From Labyrinthula sp. Ha (Eukaryota > Sar > Bigyra > Labyrinthulida > Labyrinthulaceae): a DNA stretch of 64,000 nucleotides. The notes beneath the pieces are model-generated. The model made no database searches, had not been told where the DNA came from, and saw only the letters and a list, made by a program, of their open reading frames with translations. The translations under genes were made by a program, and so were the position numbers. The DNA lies in contig JAALGZ010000015.1 in the NCBI GenBank assembly GCA_015227615.1, forward strand, positions 1,017,001 through 1,081,000. Reading direction: 5' to 3'. This document shows positions 44,150-56,285 of the stretch, one piece after another (positions within the stretch are counted from its first letter, which is position 1; every line of letters starts with the position of its first letter).

Positions 44150-44830
44150 CATTGATGAATTGTATGCCAAGCCTCATGGATTAGGGAGGCTGATTGAGAC
44201 TAAAGTTTAATCAATACCATACAGTGGGACTAGATTCATGTCCTAGTGGAGCAATAACCTGAAGCTGAATCTTTGACAGTAAAATGAGCAAAGGGTAGGC
44301 TTATACTCTGATAAAATTGAATATCATGAATGTTACGCTTAGATCAGTGGATAAAATGAATTTTAGAAGAAAACAGAGCATGGGTTACACCTTCACTTAA
44401 GGATCTTGAACACTACACCTCACCTCAAATAGTAATTCCAGTTACATAGAAACCTCAGAAGCTGCTGGATATATCATGATATCATCAAGAGGCATCCTTG
44501 CCACTCAGCAAAGCAAACAAATGAATTAAAGAAGAAGTATCAGATAATTCTCATCTAGCAAAATTATAAATGCTACCCACATGTACAAAGGGAGTGAAGA
44601 TAAATAAATATTCACTACCTTGTCACACACTCAACCCAATGGATATTAATACCTTGACCTTGGATATGATATGACCCAAATAGAATACAATGGCCCTTGT
44701 TTGGGGTAAACTTTAATACCTTTGGGAAAGTATGTAAAGTAAAATATCTCTTGTCTATTCTATAGATTCATAGCATCAAGAAACATTTATTCTAGTTTTA
44801 ATATAGTATAATAATATATCCTTTCCAATT
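44150..44830 (-). mobile_element. probable Ty3/Gypsy reverse-transcriptase scrap, broken
   Basis: On the minus strand, around 44.64-44.75 kb, the translation has the order of the segment that follows the catalytic core in Gypsy reverse transcriptases: a basic N-x-K/G-H-C block, then an F-G-x-x-I-x-x-x-G-I block. Weaker similarity to the following thumb/RNase H region runs on to about 44.15 kb. It is short, has many breaks and is probably old. No LTR was seen. Confidence 0.35.
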
Positions 44831-45330
44831 AGATTTACTAAGTTATAATATATATTTGTATATATTTTGTAAAACTTAGTATGTTCCCCTTTTGGTAGGT
44901 AAAAACACATATTTTGCACCCTTTTTCAGCAGAAAACAATTATCTTCTCGAGAACACCAACATACAAATGGGAACCGTCAGAATCCCTTTTCTCCTTAAT
45001 TGCCCAAAAAAAAATATTTGAATCGAATCTATTATGTTACATGCCAATTCCGGACATTGGTAGAAATAACACAATCCCGTTACTCTTCCGAAACGTTCCA
45101 ATACATAATCAATATCTCGTTACTCTTGTGCTATTAATGTAAATAATTCTCGTAAAATATCACGGAAATTCCAAATGCGATGGCCCAGCGCAGACCCTGA
45201 AACATTTAGTCGGTTAAAATTACAGTGCAAATTATTCTCCTGCTGTAAACGAAAAGACAAACAAAGCATAAACGAAACTTGTCAAACACCCTTTAGAACA
45301 AGATCAAAAGTAAAATAAAGTGGGAAATCT

Positions 45331-46764
45331 ATGTCTTCACAACCAAATGATATAACCGAGTTTGATTTATTGGAACAAAGTAGCTTGACTGACCTGATAC
45401 AGAGCAAGAGAAACACTGCTTCCAAAACTAGTGAATCGTCAGGACCCAAAGAGGCCTTCGAGAGGGAAAGTACACTTGGATTAAATGACAGTTTTGATAG
45501 CGAGGATGAAGGTGTGGAAAATACCGAAAATTCAAAGTCCTATGGAATGTCGGCAATGGAAGCCTGGAACGCTTTTACAACCTCAGCACGAACTGTGGGA
45601 AGAAGAAGTATCAAGAGGACACAGAAAAAGAAAGGATATGTGACTGAGGCTGCGTATTTAGATTGTTCGCACAAACTGTTAACATTTCCTGCTGAAAGTT
45701 CAGTTCTTACAGAAAAATATAAGTTTCAACCAAAGAAATACGTGGACAAGTTTTCTTCAAGTAAAAGACCAAGAGTTCTAGCTAAGAGAAATGAAGACGG
45801 AAAATATTTTTTGATGAGTATTTTTGACGGAAAATCTAAAACTAAATCTAAGGAAGAGATTATAAGAATACAACAGCAAAATGTTCAAACTGAGTTTGGT
45901 TTGCAAGCAATGTGTCAGCATCCTAATTTATGCAAATTAGAAGAAACGATGTTTGATTATAAACTGAATTATTATGTTTTTGTGGAGTACTCAAAGACCG
46001 CTATTAACTTGAAAGAAATTTTATTTGATCCCATCAAGTACAAAAAGTATCAAGATACAATTCATAGGAAGAACTTTTTTAAGTTGAGACAAAATGGAAC
46101 AGGCAATGTGGATTTAAAAATTAGACACACTGCAAAAGAAACTTCAAAATTTGCTGCCCATACTCATTTAGCCGATTTCATTGATTCTGATTTTAAGAGA
46201 AATTGTAAAGTTTGGCCAGAGGAAGTTATTTTATATGTGCTTAAATGTGTTTTATCTGCTCTGAATTTCTTGCATCGTATACACATTGTGCAACGTGATT
46301 TACGTGCAAGTAATATTTTGGTAGATGTAGAAGGAAATGTGAAGATTGCAAGTCTAAAATATAGTAAGTTGCTTACTTATGAAAATGATACAACAAATGA
46401 AGCTATTGGAAATATTTTGTACATGGCACCTGAAGTTATGAGGAAGTTTAACTACAACGAAAGCGCTGATATTTGGAGCTTTGGGGTTTTTATGCTGGAA
46501 GTGTCTCAAGGAAAGGTTCCGTATGAAAACTCTACTTTGAAAGAGTTTGAGATTATGAAGCAGGTGATTAAGAGCCCCTCTCCCACACTTTCTACGAAAA
46601 GACCTTTTCTTTGGAGTCCAGACTTCAAGGCTTTGTTGAGGCATTGTTTGCATCATAATTCATCAGTAAGAAGAACTAGCTCCAGACTTATAAGAGATAA
46701 AGTGTTTCTGAAAGCTGTTGATAAGAAAAGATTTAGTTTTTTCATGGATAACTTTGAGAAGTAA
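45331..46764 (+). CDS. STE20/PAK-like pseudokinase
   Basis: A 477-residue intronless frame. The first 110 residues are acidic/Ser-rich and probably disordered, with a basic patch at 91-101. A protein kinase fold follows from about 130 to 470. The alpha-C Glu region and HPNL (197-200), the catalytic-loop QRDLRASNIL (321-330), MAPEV (365-369) and D-I-W-S-F-G-V (380-386) are clear and closest in style to STE20/PAK kinases. Several catalytic features are gone. The glycine loop is absent, the VAIK lysine position reads Ser163, HRD reads Gln-Arg-Asp (321-323), and the metal-binding DFG reads Ser-Leu-Lys (341-343). Asp323 and Asn328 remain. ATP/Mg binding is therefore unlikely and a scaffolding or allosteric role is the usual inference. 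Residues 235-290 are an insertion before alpha-E. No CRIB motif was seen. Confidence 0.88.
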   Translation: MSSQPNDITEFDLLEQSSLTDLIQSKRNTASKTSESSGPKEAFERESTLGLNDSFDSEDEGVENTENSKSYGMSAMEAWNAFTTSARTVGRRSIKRTQKKKGYVTEAAYLDCSHKLLTFPAESSVLTEKYKFQPKKYVDKFSSSKRPRVLAKRNEDGKYFLMSIFDGKSKTKSKEEIIRIQQQNVQTEFGLQAMCQHPNLCKLEETMFDYKLNYYVFVEYSKTAINLKEILFDPIKYKKYQDTIHRKNFFKLRQNGTGNVDLKIRHTAKETSKFAAHTHLADFIDSDFKRNCKVWPEEVILYVLKCVLSALNFLHRIHIVQRDLRASNILVDVEGNVKIASLKYSKLLTYENDTTNEAIGNILYMAPEVMRKFNYNESADIWSFGVFMLEVSQGKVPYENSTLKEFEIMKQVIKSPSPTLSTKRPFLWSPDFKALLRHCLHHNSSVRRTSSRLIRDKVFLKAVDKKRFSFFMDNFEK

Positions 46765-46778
46765 GTTTTATTTTGGAT

Positions 46779-46795
46779 TATATATATATATATAT
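46779..46795. repeat. (TA)n microsatellite
   Basis: A short pure TA run just downstream of the pseudokinase stop codon, probably in its 3' UTR. Confidence 0.85.
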
Positions 46796-47059
46796 CTTGG
46801 GCTTTTACCTATATGAGCTTTTGTTTAGTGTACGTATCTAGGGTACTGTGTTATCTTCTGTATCTGCTTGCTGTTTATGTAGGAGTTTGTACTCTGTTCA
46901 TGCAGCAGAAAGATTAAAGTACACATTTTAGTTTTTCATAATCCTCTTGTTTCATTGGGATCGGGTTTTTTGACGCCTGAGTCAGATACACCTCGAAATC
47001 TGATTACTCAGATTGATTTCCTATAATTTTTTTCATCAGGCTTCGCCTGAAGAAACGAT

Positions 47060-49240
47060 GCGCAGAATCGTTATTTCCCATAGAGAAAGTTTCATGAGGG
47101 CTGACAAAGTAATTTTGCGTAAATTCCAAAGCTAACTTGCGAGCAAAATTATGCAAGAATACAAAAGCAACGGGACGAACTTTAACCAAAAGGTTTTAGG
47201 CCCCAGAGAACAAATTCAAGTACAATTACTAGAAAAATAGAGTCCGGCTAGTTATTTAACCTCAAAAGATATGATCAAGGTTCTTAGTAGGCGTGTTTGT
47301 GGGCGCTTTAAGTGAAAAATTCACCATTCTCACTACTTTGATGAGGCAATCAGCTAAAAAAAGTTGAATTGGAACATTAAAAAACTAAAAAGAAGCAAAA
47401 TTAATTGTAGTTCAGAGATGAATTGCTTGTTTGAAGTTAACATGAAGCTTAATTCTGATACTTCTGAGTACTTTTTTGTCGTAATTATTGAAAATGACGG
47501 CAACCATGAGGTGAAAGCCCTTGGAAAGACTGAAAATATACCCAAGAGTTAACTACAGAAGAATTAAAAATGATTAAACACATAGGGGTTGCCGACAGTG
47601 GAAATGCAGTAGCAGACGATGCTCTTCATCGTAATTTTCTAGACACATTATTGGACAAGCAGGTAGTATAAAGAATCATGAAAAAAGCCGAAGAAGGTGT
47701 TGACGCCATGCGAAGATGATAATATTAAGAAATTAATTACGTCTGGCAAAACATGCCTAGAACATGTAGGAACATTTGATCTGAATTGGGATTATCCCAA
47801 AGAAGGCAAAGCTATTCTAAATGAACTCAGCTTTCAAGAACACCTACAACATGAATTAGAAGGTCTGTACGGGGATAGTGTTCAAGTGGGTACAACCCAT
47901 AGAATGAGCAGATATCGGTTGGTGGTAATGTTCCCTTGCGGGATCGATTGATTCCTTAAAACCATAAATTTCGAGTGCTCAATGATGGAGAGTGAGTTCA
48001 GCAAAGATGTCGTTAGAGGCTTGAAACTTCTGGGTCCTCAGGATGCGCAAGTCATCATGACGGACGGGAGCAAAGCCTTGGAAGCAGCTGTGGAGGAACT
48101 TGGAGCATCTCATGTTCTTTGCAGGAAGCACTTCTTTGCGATATTGAACTCAGCTGCACCTAGCCTAAGACTGGTTAAAAAAATTACCAGCAACTTGGGA
48201 GATGTACTCACTAGATTCTTTTCAGGTGAGAAAGATCTTGACCAGTGTTTTGAAAACATGTTGAGTGAGTTTCCTGATGACCCGCAGCATATTGCCTTAG
48301 AAAGAATTAAGAAAAACAAAAACAAAGTGTGTTGGGAGATGACAAAAAAAGTTCTAACATTCTCGCACAACGTTACTTAGAGGGTTGAATCATTTCATTC
48401 GGCCATCAAAGGGAATGGTTCTTTAAAGAGCTCCCTTAAAACCTGAAGACTTGATGAGGCTGCCATCAACCATGAGAATAATGTGGATAGTACATGGAAG
48501 CAACTTTGAAAAAGATCAAGGATTTGATAAGGGGTGATAAAAATTTTTTAAAGGAAGCTGATGAAATGTTCAGAAAAGAGTTGAAGTTGATGGGAGCGTG
48601 CCAAATTGTTGAAGATTTGAGTTCAAGAAAGTTCATTGTCAGTGATTCAAACATGAGAATAAAGATGAGGCATGTGTTCGAGGTTGTTGAAAGGGAAGGG
48701 GTAAAACTTCAACTATGTACTTGTGAAACCTGGACCAATCTTTATTTTCTATGTCGTCACTATGCACGGTATTGTGATCGTAAAAGGATCCAATACATGT
48801 GCATAGATCATCTTCCAGAGAAGTGGAGGTATCAGGAGCATCCTCTGTTCAAACAAGCATTAAGGGAAATGGGGCAAGAAGTCGATGGCCCACGTGCGTG
48901 TATTGAGTTCAAGGTGAGAGCTCCACCTGTGAACACAGCTTACATCCCAATAAAGCCGGAAGCTAAATATTCCAAGCTCCTCACTGCATGCAAAGCGCTC
49001 TGTAAAGAGGCGAAAAGCAGCAACGAGAGCTGGAAGAAAAGCTATGCAGCAGGCTTCAAGATGACCGCTGCACTAAGGGAGAACCCAGATGGAGACTTTG
49101 GGGATGTGGATGAGGTTTCTGAAGAAAGTGGGATTATGTTTGAGTCACAAAGGAAGAGGATCAAAGGAAGGAAGGGGAACGGAGAAAACGTCGCTTTGCC
49201 TCTGGGCTTCTCACAGACCACTTTTCTCACAGATGAGTAA
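47060..49240 (+). pseudogene. MULE transposase, copy 1, decayed
   Basis: The product would be a Mutator-type transposase. A FAR1/WRKY-GCM1-like DNA-binding part lies at about 47.29-47.55 kb. The transposase core includes a G-I-D block, V-I-M-T-D-G-S-K-A (about 48.05 kb) and C-x2-x-H around 48.12 kb. A SWIM zinc finger, C-T-C followed by C-R-H, lies at about 48.72-48.76 kb, and a basic tail follows. The longest intact piece is 48494-49240. Stops occur at 47949 (TGA) and 48378 (TAG), with a one-base loss relative to copy 2 near 48487. It cannot make a full protein. Confidence 0.85.
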
Positions 49241-49285
49241 AAAAAGTAATTCATTGTTTAACCCTTTCCTTTTTTTGAAATGTTT

Positions 49286-49680
49286 CTCTAAGAATAAATC
49301 CTTGAACACTTTACTTTTCTTGAACATAAATCTTGATCTTTGAATACAAATCCTTGAACCCAAACTCCCTCCCTTTTTTGAATATTAATCTTGCTCCAAG
49401 AACCTTGAATACAAATCTGAACCTTGGCTTTTTTCTTTGAATATAAGCTGAACACTACTACCCAACCATGCAGAAGAGAATTGGGCTCTCAACTGCATTT
49501 TCATTACTATTCAATCTATCTGATCCTTGAAACCGTTCCCTTTTTTTATTAATATATAGACATTGAACCTTGAACCCTGATCCTTCTAGTTTTTTTGAAC
49601 TACTTTTTAAGAATTAAATTCTTGAATCTTAAAATTTTCATTTTTGTTTTTTTTTAAACACATAATTCTTCAAGGGTTTT
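49286..49680 (+). repeat. cluster of TTGAA-type motifs in MULE copy 1
   Basis: More than a dozen CTTGAA/TTGAAC/TTGAAT motifs, many as CCTTGAACC or CTTGAATA, occur within about 400 bases between the transposase 3' end and the element end. Such subterminal repeats often bind transposase, but here that is inference. The same block recurs at 60306-60700. Confidence 0.6.
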
Positions 49681-50495
49681 CTGGAATAGGGAAAAGAGTT
49701 TATCCAGAATAAAGCTTATGCCCAACGTCCCAACCAGTTGAATAAAAACTTTCTTTCTTCAATCCTATTCCATGCAGCTCATCTACATCCAAGAAACAAA
49801 TCTTTCTGATGCTTCTTTGAACACATAAAATAACAGTCCTCTGAGTAGAAGCAGCTAAATACAAAAAAATGTACCTTTAGTCTTTCGTTCGTGTTATCTT
49901 TCATATAATCTTGTTCATAATATCTGCAGCTTGATTTTGACTCTGTGTTTGTTCGCTCTTTAAGAATCATATGATTCTTTTATTGAAAGCGATAGCATAA
50001 CCATCCTTAAACCTTCCCTTTGTCTTTTAATATCATCTTGAAATGTTTTTTCTTGATAACTGGGTCTTTCGGTGTCTTTTGTGATGTAACTATCATGATT
50101 TGGATTATCCATTTTGAATTTTGTTGATTTGTTTTTTAATAATTTTTTTGGCGATTAAAATTTTGGCCAATGGTATTGAGGAGTATCCTATTCTGGAGTA
50201 AAAAAAGAACTTATTCGTTTTTTTCTGCAGGAACCAATCCCAACGTTAAACGGACAAGTGCTGGAACATTTTCATAAAACAATTTTTTTTAATTACAATT
50301 AAACTGAAATTTATCCGTTGAGTGGTTCTTGAAGAATATTCAACAAAGAATAAATTCTGACTGTATCGAAAATTTTATTAAATTCGCAATAGATGTTCCC
50401 GTTAGAGAAAATGAAGAGAAATTCTCAGCTGTTGGGGTGCTTTTCTCAATTTCAAACACAATAAGAACATATGGAACAATCAAGCCAAAACCTAT

Positions 50496-52304
50496 ATGAA
50501 CAAACAATTGAAGTATTATTATGCAGCTGCTGTGGCTGTTGCTATATCCTTGACGGTATTTAACCTTGGAATTGCTCAAGCTGTGTCCGAGGATTAAGTA
50601 GTGGCAAAGTTAGCAACTAATGATCTAGGAGTTGCATCATATGAATATGAAAAGGTAAAGGAAAAAAGTTATTGCCATGCTTGGAGTTTTCACAACAACT
50701 TATGGTCCAGTTAACTTAAATCAAGCGCAATTAGAAGAGAATGGTCTACCTGCTGAGAAGAAAGGTGGTATAATTAGATTCCCTCTTCTATTTGCTGTTC
50801 ATTCTAGCCTAGATGTTGGTATTTTTTCTCTATCAAATGAGAGCTTATCCGGCCGCGGAGACTTAGCATCTACCGCTTCTGCGCTTCTTGGACCAGCGTT
50901 AGAACCAGTTGATGAAATGGAATTTGACTCATACAGTCAGTACTTAGAAGATGTAAATGAAGCCGCGACAGAAGTATTTTCGCAGGTGCAATCCTCCTTG
51001 CATGCACTTCCTCAGTTAATCTATGGTCATTCGGCAGAAGCAAATCTCGTTGAAGTTGTTCCTGATGTTAGCACTAGAATAATAACCCCAAAAACATCAC
51101 CAGTTGGAACCCTTTTATTTACATTTATTGGAGATGCTGCTATTAAAGTTGTAGGGAATAATTTCTGTACACCTTCTTCGAGTACTTTTTCAAATTTTAA
51201 TGATACTGAGAAGTTAGAAGAGGTACTAACTAATTCTGAATACACTTGCCTAATCTTTGGACCAAACACGTTTCTTCACCTTTCCTCTGTTCAAATGGTG
51301 TACACTGCACTTCCGTTCGGATATGGATATGAAGCTCTTACGGTTCAAGAATGTTTATTCGTAAAATTTAGTGGTGCTTTGGAGGTTGTTGATAGAGAAC
51401 AATTTAGCGGTGTTCCTACTATTTAAGAAGAGGGTATTTGTTCATTGGTTTCAAGTTATAACTCCAGCGCTACATATCTTGCATTCATAGGATCAATTGT
51501 TACGCGATCACTAGTTGAAGATCTCTCTGCATATAGGGAAGAATTAAGCTTGCTTGATACTATATACTTTACCTTAATTAGCCTTACTGGAAGACTCGCA
51601 AAAAAGTCTATGATGTTGTCCCTATTATCCGGTTTGTTGAGTCAGTCGCTTTCAGAGAATATGGGGGACAATTACCTTCCATGTAACATTGTTAGCACCA
51701 TAACTGGTAGTACTCATGATCCAGCTTGCAACTATGTAGAATTTCTTGACTATTCTGCAAATTTAGCAAGGAGTGCTGGTAATCCCGCAGCAGAGTTGCT
51801 TAGTCAATTAGAAGAACTTTATACTGCCTGTTTCTTTGCTGACCTCTCTATGTCAGAGTGCCCACAATTATTCTCTGCTTTGTTTCCGAATGGAGCTTTT
51901 CAGAATGTGTTGACTATACAACAAATGATACTTAGAGCAAGGTTGTAAGTTATAGATTTTGTTTATCTACAGTTAAATGAAGCTTGCCGAGATGATGAGG
52001 CCGATAAGGAAATATTAAAGAGTGCAAAAGCTATATTTGTACATGGCCTTGTTTTTTATTGAGCTTCTTTATTGCTGGGCGCTCTTTGGTTTCTACAAAT
52101 ACTTTCAGTGGAACTAATTTTATTTGCTTCTTGTGTTCTTGTTTTTTCGGTGGCCTGTTAAGTTTTTTAGCTTTACTAGTAGCAAGTACACCTCTAAATT
52201 ATTCTGCAGTTGCAGTAGATGACAAGAAGGGGGTTATTAATATATTTATGTGGGTTTATCCATCCCTTCCATTTCCCTTGCATGTTTTCTGCTCTAGATT
52301 CTGA
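50496..52304 (+). pseudogene. decayed gene for a secreted or membrane-anchored protein
   Basis: It starts with an excellent signal peptide: MNKQ, a Tyr/Ala/Val/Leu hydrophobic core, then IAQA. The reading frame then meets a TAA (50592-50594) and changes register before 50677. A 249-residue acidic, Ser/Thr-rich piece (50677-51426) follows. After an in-frame TAA at 51424 the same frame runs on to 51948 (Leu/Ser-rich, with paired Cys). A last open piece (52059-52304) encodes a long hydrophobic segment, likely a membrane anchor. I do not recognise the family. Several independent lesions point to a pseudogene, although undetected short introns or assembly errors could explain some of them. The composition is richer in G+C than the surroundings. 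It lies just right of MULE copy 1. Confidence 0.65.
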
Positions 52305-53784
52305 AATGTTTTACCTACTTTGTTTCAGTACATATCATCTATACAAAAAAGCAGTATAAACTCCGGAGGGGGAAAAGGAAGCGGATAAGGAAATAATGGT
52401 AGAAACTAGAGCGGAGATTTAGATTTGTGTATGCTCTTAAATAGGTATCAGAACATTATTAAGTAGATGTATTAGAAGCTATCAGTTATTTTGGCAACAA
52501 AGACTAAAACTCACCCAGTTTTACTATCTTCAGTTTATTCGTCAACCCTGTAACCCTGAAGAAACTTTATTGTGAAGGGCGTTTCGTGGACTATTTATTA
52601 TTAGTGTTGAGATGTCAAGAATAAGTACAATTGCTGTGTCCGAATTGTTTTTTCCTTGTAACATTGGATAGGAGTGTTGCGTAGTATGATGCTGTGGTTA
52701 TCGGTGTGAGCAGAGTATTATTATTAAATGAGTATCTAAAAGAAAAAAGCAATTACTATAAATAAATTTAAGCAATATTCGAGTATTGAAGCATTGTTTC
52801 GCGAGAATTGATGTATTATTAACAACGTGCTTGATATAAAGTTCAATTTAAGAAGAGTATTTTAGGCCATGTTTATTCTTAACATAAAGAGAATCAGATC
52901 ACCCGTTCTTAGCTATAACTACAAGAATACCTGACTTTCACTATTCCTATTTTCCCTTTAATTGTATCTTGAGAAGAGATTCGGTCACATATATATTACA
53001 CAACAGTTTCGCGTGAGTGTGCATCAGGCCAAATTTTTATTGTTTTCTACTTCATCTCTTTAAGTCACAGGTTCTTCAATGTAGTATTTCACTAGTACAA
53101 CAAACCTGTCAGAAATTGGTCTTTTTCCTATAAAATATCTTCAATCGCTTTCTACAGAATAGATAGATTTTTTGAATAAATGAACAAGGAATTTAGCATT
53201 CTTTATTGTTACATGTATATAATTTACTTCTCCAACCGTTGATAACTCATTGAAAACATCGAGGCAAATGAGTAATGTATTCTGGGAAAAAATTGTTGAA
53301 TTAAGTAAGAATATATAGTAAATTTTCAAGAAAATATTCATCTGAATTAGGGACGGGGGTTTTTAAGAAATTGTTATCTAGGGTTTTTGTTTTCAGGGTT
53401 TTTCACCTAAACAGGCTAGCCAGCTCTATTAATTGATTGAGCAACACAATGGACCACCTGTTCTTTACAAAGTTTTGCAAAAACTATTTATATTAGAAGC
53501 AATGACCATTACCCAGTTATAAGCTTTAATTTATTTGGGATATTAAGTTTCTAAGAGCTTTTAGTTTTATATTTTCTCCAATTCCCAAAATATGTGTGTT
53601 TACAAAATGTTCTATGAAAGAATTCTTTTTTGTTCCAGTAAAATTGTTCCAATTAGAATGTCTAATTTAGTCAAGACTTATTTCAAGACCATAGTTAAAA
53701 AAATACCCATAATTAATAATATTTTCAATCAAAAGAGACAAAGAATAAATAGAAAAACAAATTCTATAAGTTAAAAAAAGACAT
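52305..53784. other. intergenic region, no gene seen
   Basis: A+T-rich sequence without a supported gene. The frames at 53141-53341 and 53592-53774 are short. The second lies just upstream of the leucine-rich paralogue and could be a 5' exon, but no good splice join was found. Confidence 0.35.
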
Positions 53785-54756
53785 ATGTATGCATCTATTC
53801 TTCCTTATGTTATTAATATGTACCAAACATATGATTCTCTTCAGATTATACAACTTCTAGGTGGGGGTTGTACTCGCACACCTCCTCTAAAAAGCCAAAT
53901 TCGCGGAATAGAAAAGTTTAGGGCAACTAAACTTTGCCTTTCAAGTATTACAAATTCTATTACTAGCCATGATATTTCAATAATTAAACCAAGAGTGAAA
54001 AAACTAAGGTTCAAATAACTAACTCTCGACCATTGTTTTATTGATTATAACAAACTATCACAACTCTTGGAAGTATTCTCTGAAGAACTCAAAGGAATAG
54101 AAGAATTTATATTCTTAGCCAATTATTCGTTTAGTGATGCAAGACCACTGTTTCATCCACTAATTTGTCAAAAGAATTTAAGAGTTTTGAAGTGCCCAAG
54201 TACGACTGGTCCTGAAATAAGAACTGTTCAAGAGAAGAAACTCCTTCGTTTGTTTCACCAAGTTAAGGAGCTTCAGTATCCTTTATGTACACTGACCAGT
54301 CATTTTTTTAAAAACTTAGCTACCAAGGACGATATTTCAAATTTGCGAATATTATCTATTAGTTGTCTTGATGTTGATGAAGGAGTTGTTTCTCAAACCT
54401 TTTTGCTCGTTCAACAACTGTGTGGAATTGGTTTACTTAAAGAAGTTAGAATTGAAGTCTATGGTAATATTGAAATATTTATAACATCTCAATTATTAAG
54501 AAAAAATAATGGAATAAAATGGGAATTCAGTAGTTGGACTTTTCACTATTTTAGAGTTGGAGTAAAATATCTCTTTGATTCAGCAATTAAGATGGAGAAT
54601 AATATAATAAAGGATTCCAAAATTATTTTCAAGAACTTGGACTATCTAGAGAATCACGAATTTAGTTTTGTTGATAGAGTGTCGTTGATTACTCCAGAAA
54701 ACTGGGATACGATGGCTGGAAGCTTTGGTGAACATTGTATTTATAAGCTAGCTTAG
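53785..54756 (+). pseudogene. leucine-rich paralogue A (F-box/LRR-like), interrupted
   Basis: Two open pieces, 53785-54018 and 54067-54756, share one frame and are separated by a single TAA at 54016. The second piece is homologous to the product encoded on the minus strand at 56286-57140. Shared landmarks are L-x-x-V-x-E-L-x-x-P followed by S-H-F/H-H-F, then an L-x-x-L/I-S-I/L segment, a K-V/E-V-x-I-x-V strand, F-I-x-x-Q-L-L, and a V-K-Y/E-F..A-x-x-M segment. The spaced Leu/Ile pattern suggests a degenerate leucine-rich repeat solenoid such as those in F-box proteins, but no F-box is visible. If translation starts within 54067-54756 it could still be an active shorter gene; hence the call is tentative. 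Confidence 0.5.
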
Positions 54757-56285
54757 ATATATGTTTTTGTGGGAAGAGATAATTTTTTACTCTTATGTTA
54801 ATGTTTCAGGTTTATTTTTTACAATACTCTAATAATAGTATTTAACCAGTAAGAATATTCATAAAATTCATGAAAAGCTAAAAGAATTAAAGATTAAAGT
54901 GCACTGTACAAAACCAATACTTTTCTATCTATTGAATTTTTTTGCAATACATTTTCTATTGCATTGAATCTTTTTCTATGGTGAGAAAATTTGATGGTTT
55001 TTACCTTTTCTTAATATTTAGATAAAAAGAATTCAAATATCAGGGAAGCAGTTCAAGGAAAAAACAAATATCTTATTGTTGCTCATTAGTTTAATATACT
55101 GAATACAAAACATGAAATATTTGTAATCAATATATTCTTGACTGGTTGTGATAAAATATAGCAATATATACTCAAAACAACATACTCAGAGAATAAACAC
55201 TACAAAATATCTAAGTAGAATTTGAAAATATAATTTGTAAATAGATAATGGTCAAAACTATCTTTCAATAAAAAACTAATTCAAGGAAAGATAGAGTTTA
55301 TTAAAACAGATTAATATCTACTATAGGCATTTGCATTGTTATTCGTTATTCCCAACTTGAAGGGAAAGTAACTTAGCTATGAGTTTAGCTTAACAAATTT
55401 TAAACTAGCCGAATCACTGCTTCTATATTGAGGATAAGATAATGTGTTAATGAACTTTTAATTAAGTAAAGCCAAAGGAAAAGCAGCTGATTGGCACCCT
55501 TGAATTTATGACTAAATTTGATAAATTAATTGTGTCAAAAATCGGTGAGAATATTCATTGTTTACTAATAGATAGTTTTGAAGAGTATGTATTTATTTCT
55601 AATTAAGCTCCCAAGATTCTCTACAGAGGAATCTCGACTAAAAATAAAATTTTATGATTTAATGACCATAAAGATTAATTTGAATATACTGTTGAAAGAG
55701 ATATAGAAAAAAATTCTAGCTTATCTACTAAACACACCTTAACCTATGGCTTAAAAGAGTATGGGTTGAGTTTAAAGTTTAAAATAAATTTACTGCTCTT
55801 CTTATTAGTTAGATTACTAATGGCTGAATGTTAGAATGAAGGAAGGCACTGGAGAATGTCAATGCAATGACTAGAACATTTTAAGATGGTCCTCTAAATA
55901 CTACAGAAATGTGATATGATATTATAAGAAAAAGAATATTCCTGGGATTTTTGTGATTGTCTGTGAAACTAAAACAACAATGAACATGCTAATGACCTTT
56001 TGCATATCTTATAAAAAACATATATGTAGGAAACATGAAAGTACATCTTGATATTAACTTGGAGCGCTATTGATGCTAACTAACCTTTAATTCAAGAATG
56101 TTATAAGTTCTTTACTTCTTGGCTTAATCTGCTTGTATCTCTTGAATAAACTGTTATCACTTACTATTTTCTAAGAAGTTTCAATATGAAATTACCCATA
56201 AATGCAACCAAAAAAATTACCAGGTATCAAAAGTAAAATAAGTTAGAATATATTTATTTTGTATAAAAAGAAAGAAACGAGGAGA
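54757..56285. other. region between the two facing paralogues
   Basis: Very A+T-rich, with no frame of note and no repeat recognised. It should contain the 3' ends of both paralogues. Confidence 0.45.

Larger units (their letters stand above)
46977..50196 (+). mobile_element. MULE (Mutator-like) DNA transposon, copy 1
   Basis: About 3.2 kb. It is defined by homology to copy 2 and by related ends: GAGTCAGATAC at 46979-46989 on the left, and a diverged end ending about 50196 on the right (GAGTATCC in the + strand). From about 47.43 to 49.96 kb it is nearly identical to copy 2; outside that the two copies differ much more. It carries a decayed transposase gene and a 3' non-coding part with many TTGAA motifs. 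No target duplication could be recognised. Confidence 0.85.

Noticed and set aside
49042-49254. Antisense frames inside both MULE copies (also 48110-48370, 59130-59390, 60063-60275)
   Set aside because: They mirror the transposase coding strand and have no independent support.
46977-50196. Target-site duplication flanking the MULE copies
   Set aside because: The flanks of either copy showed no convincing 8-11-bp direct repeat; the ends may be eroded or misplaced by some bases.
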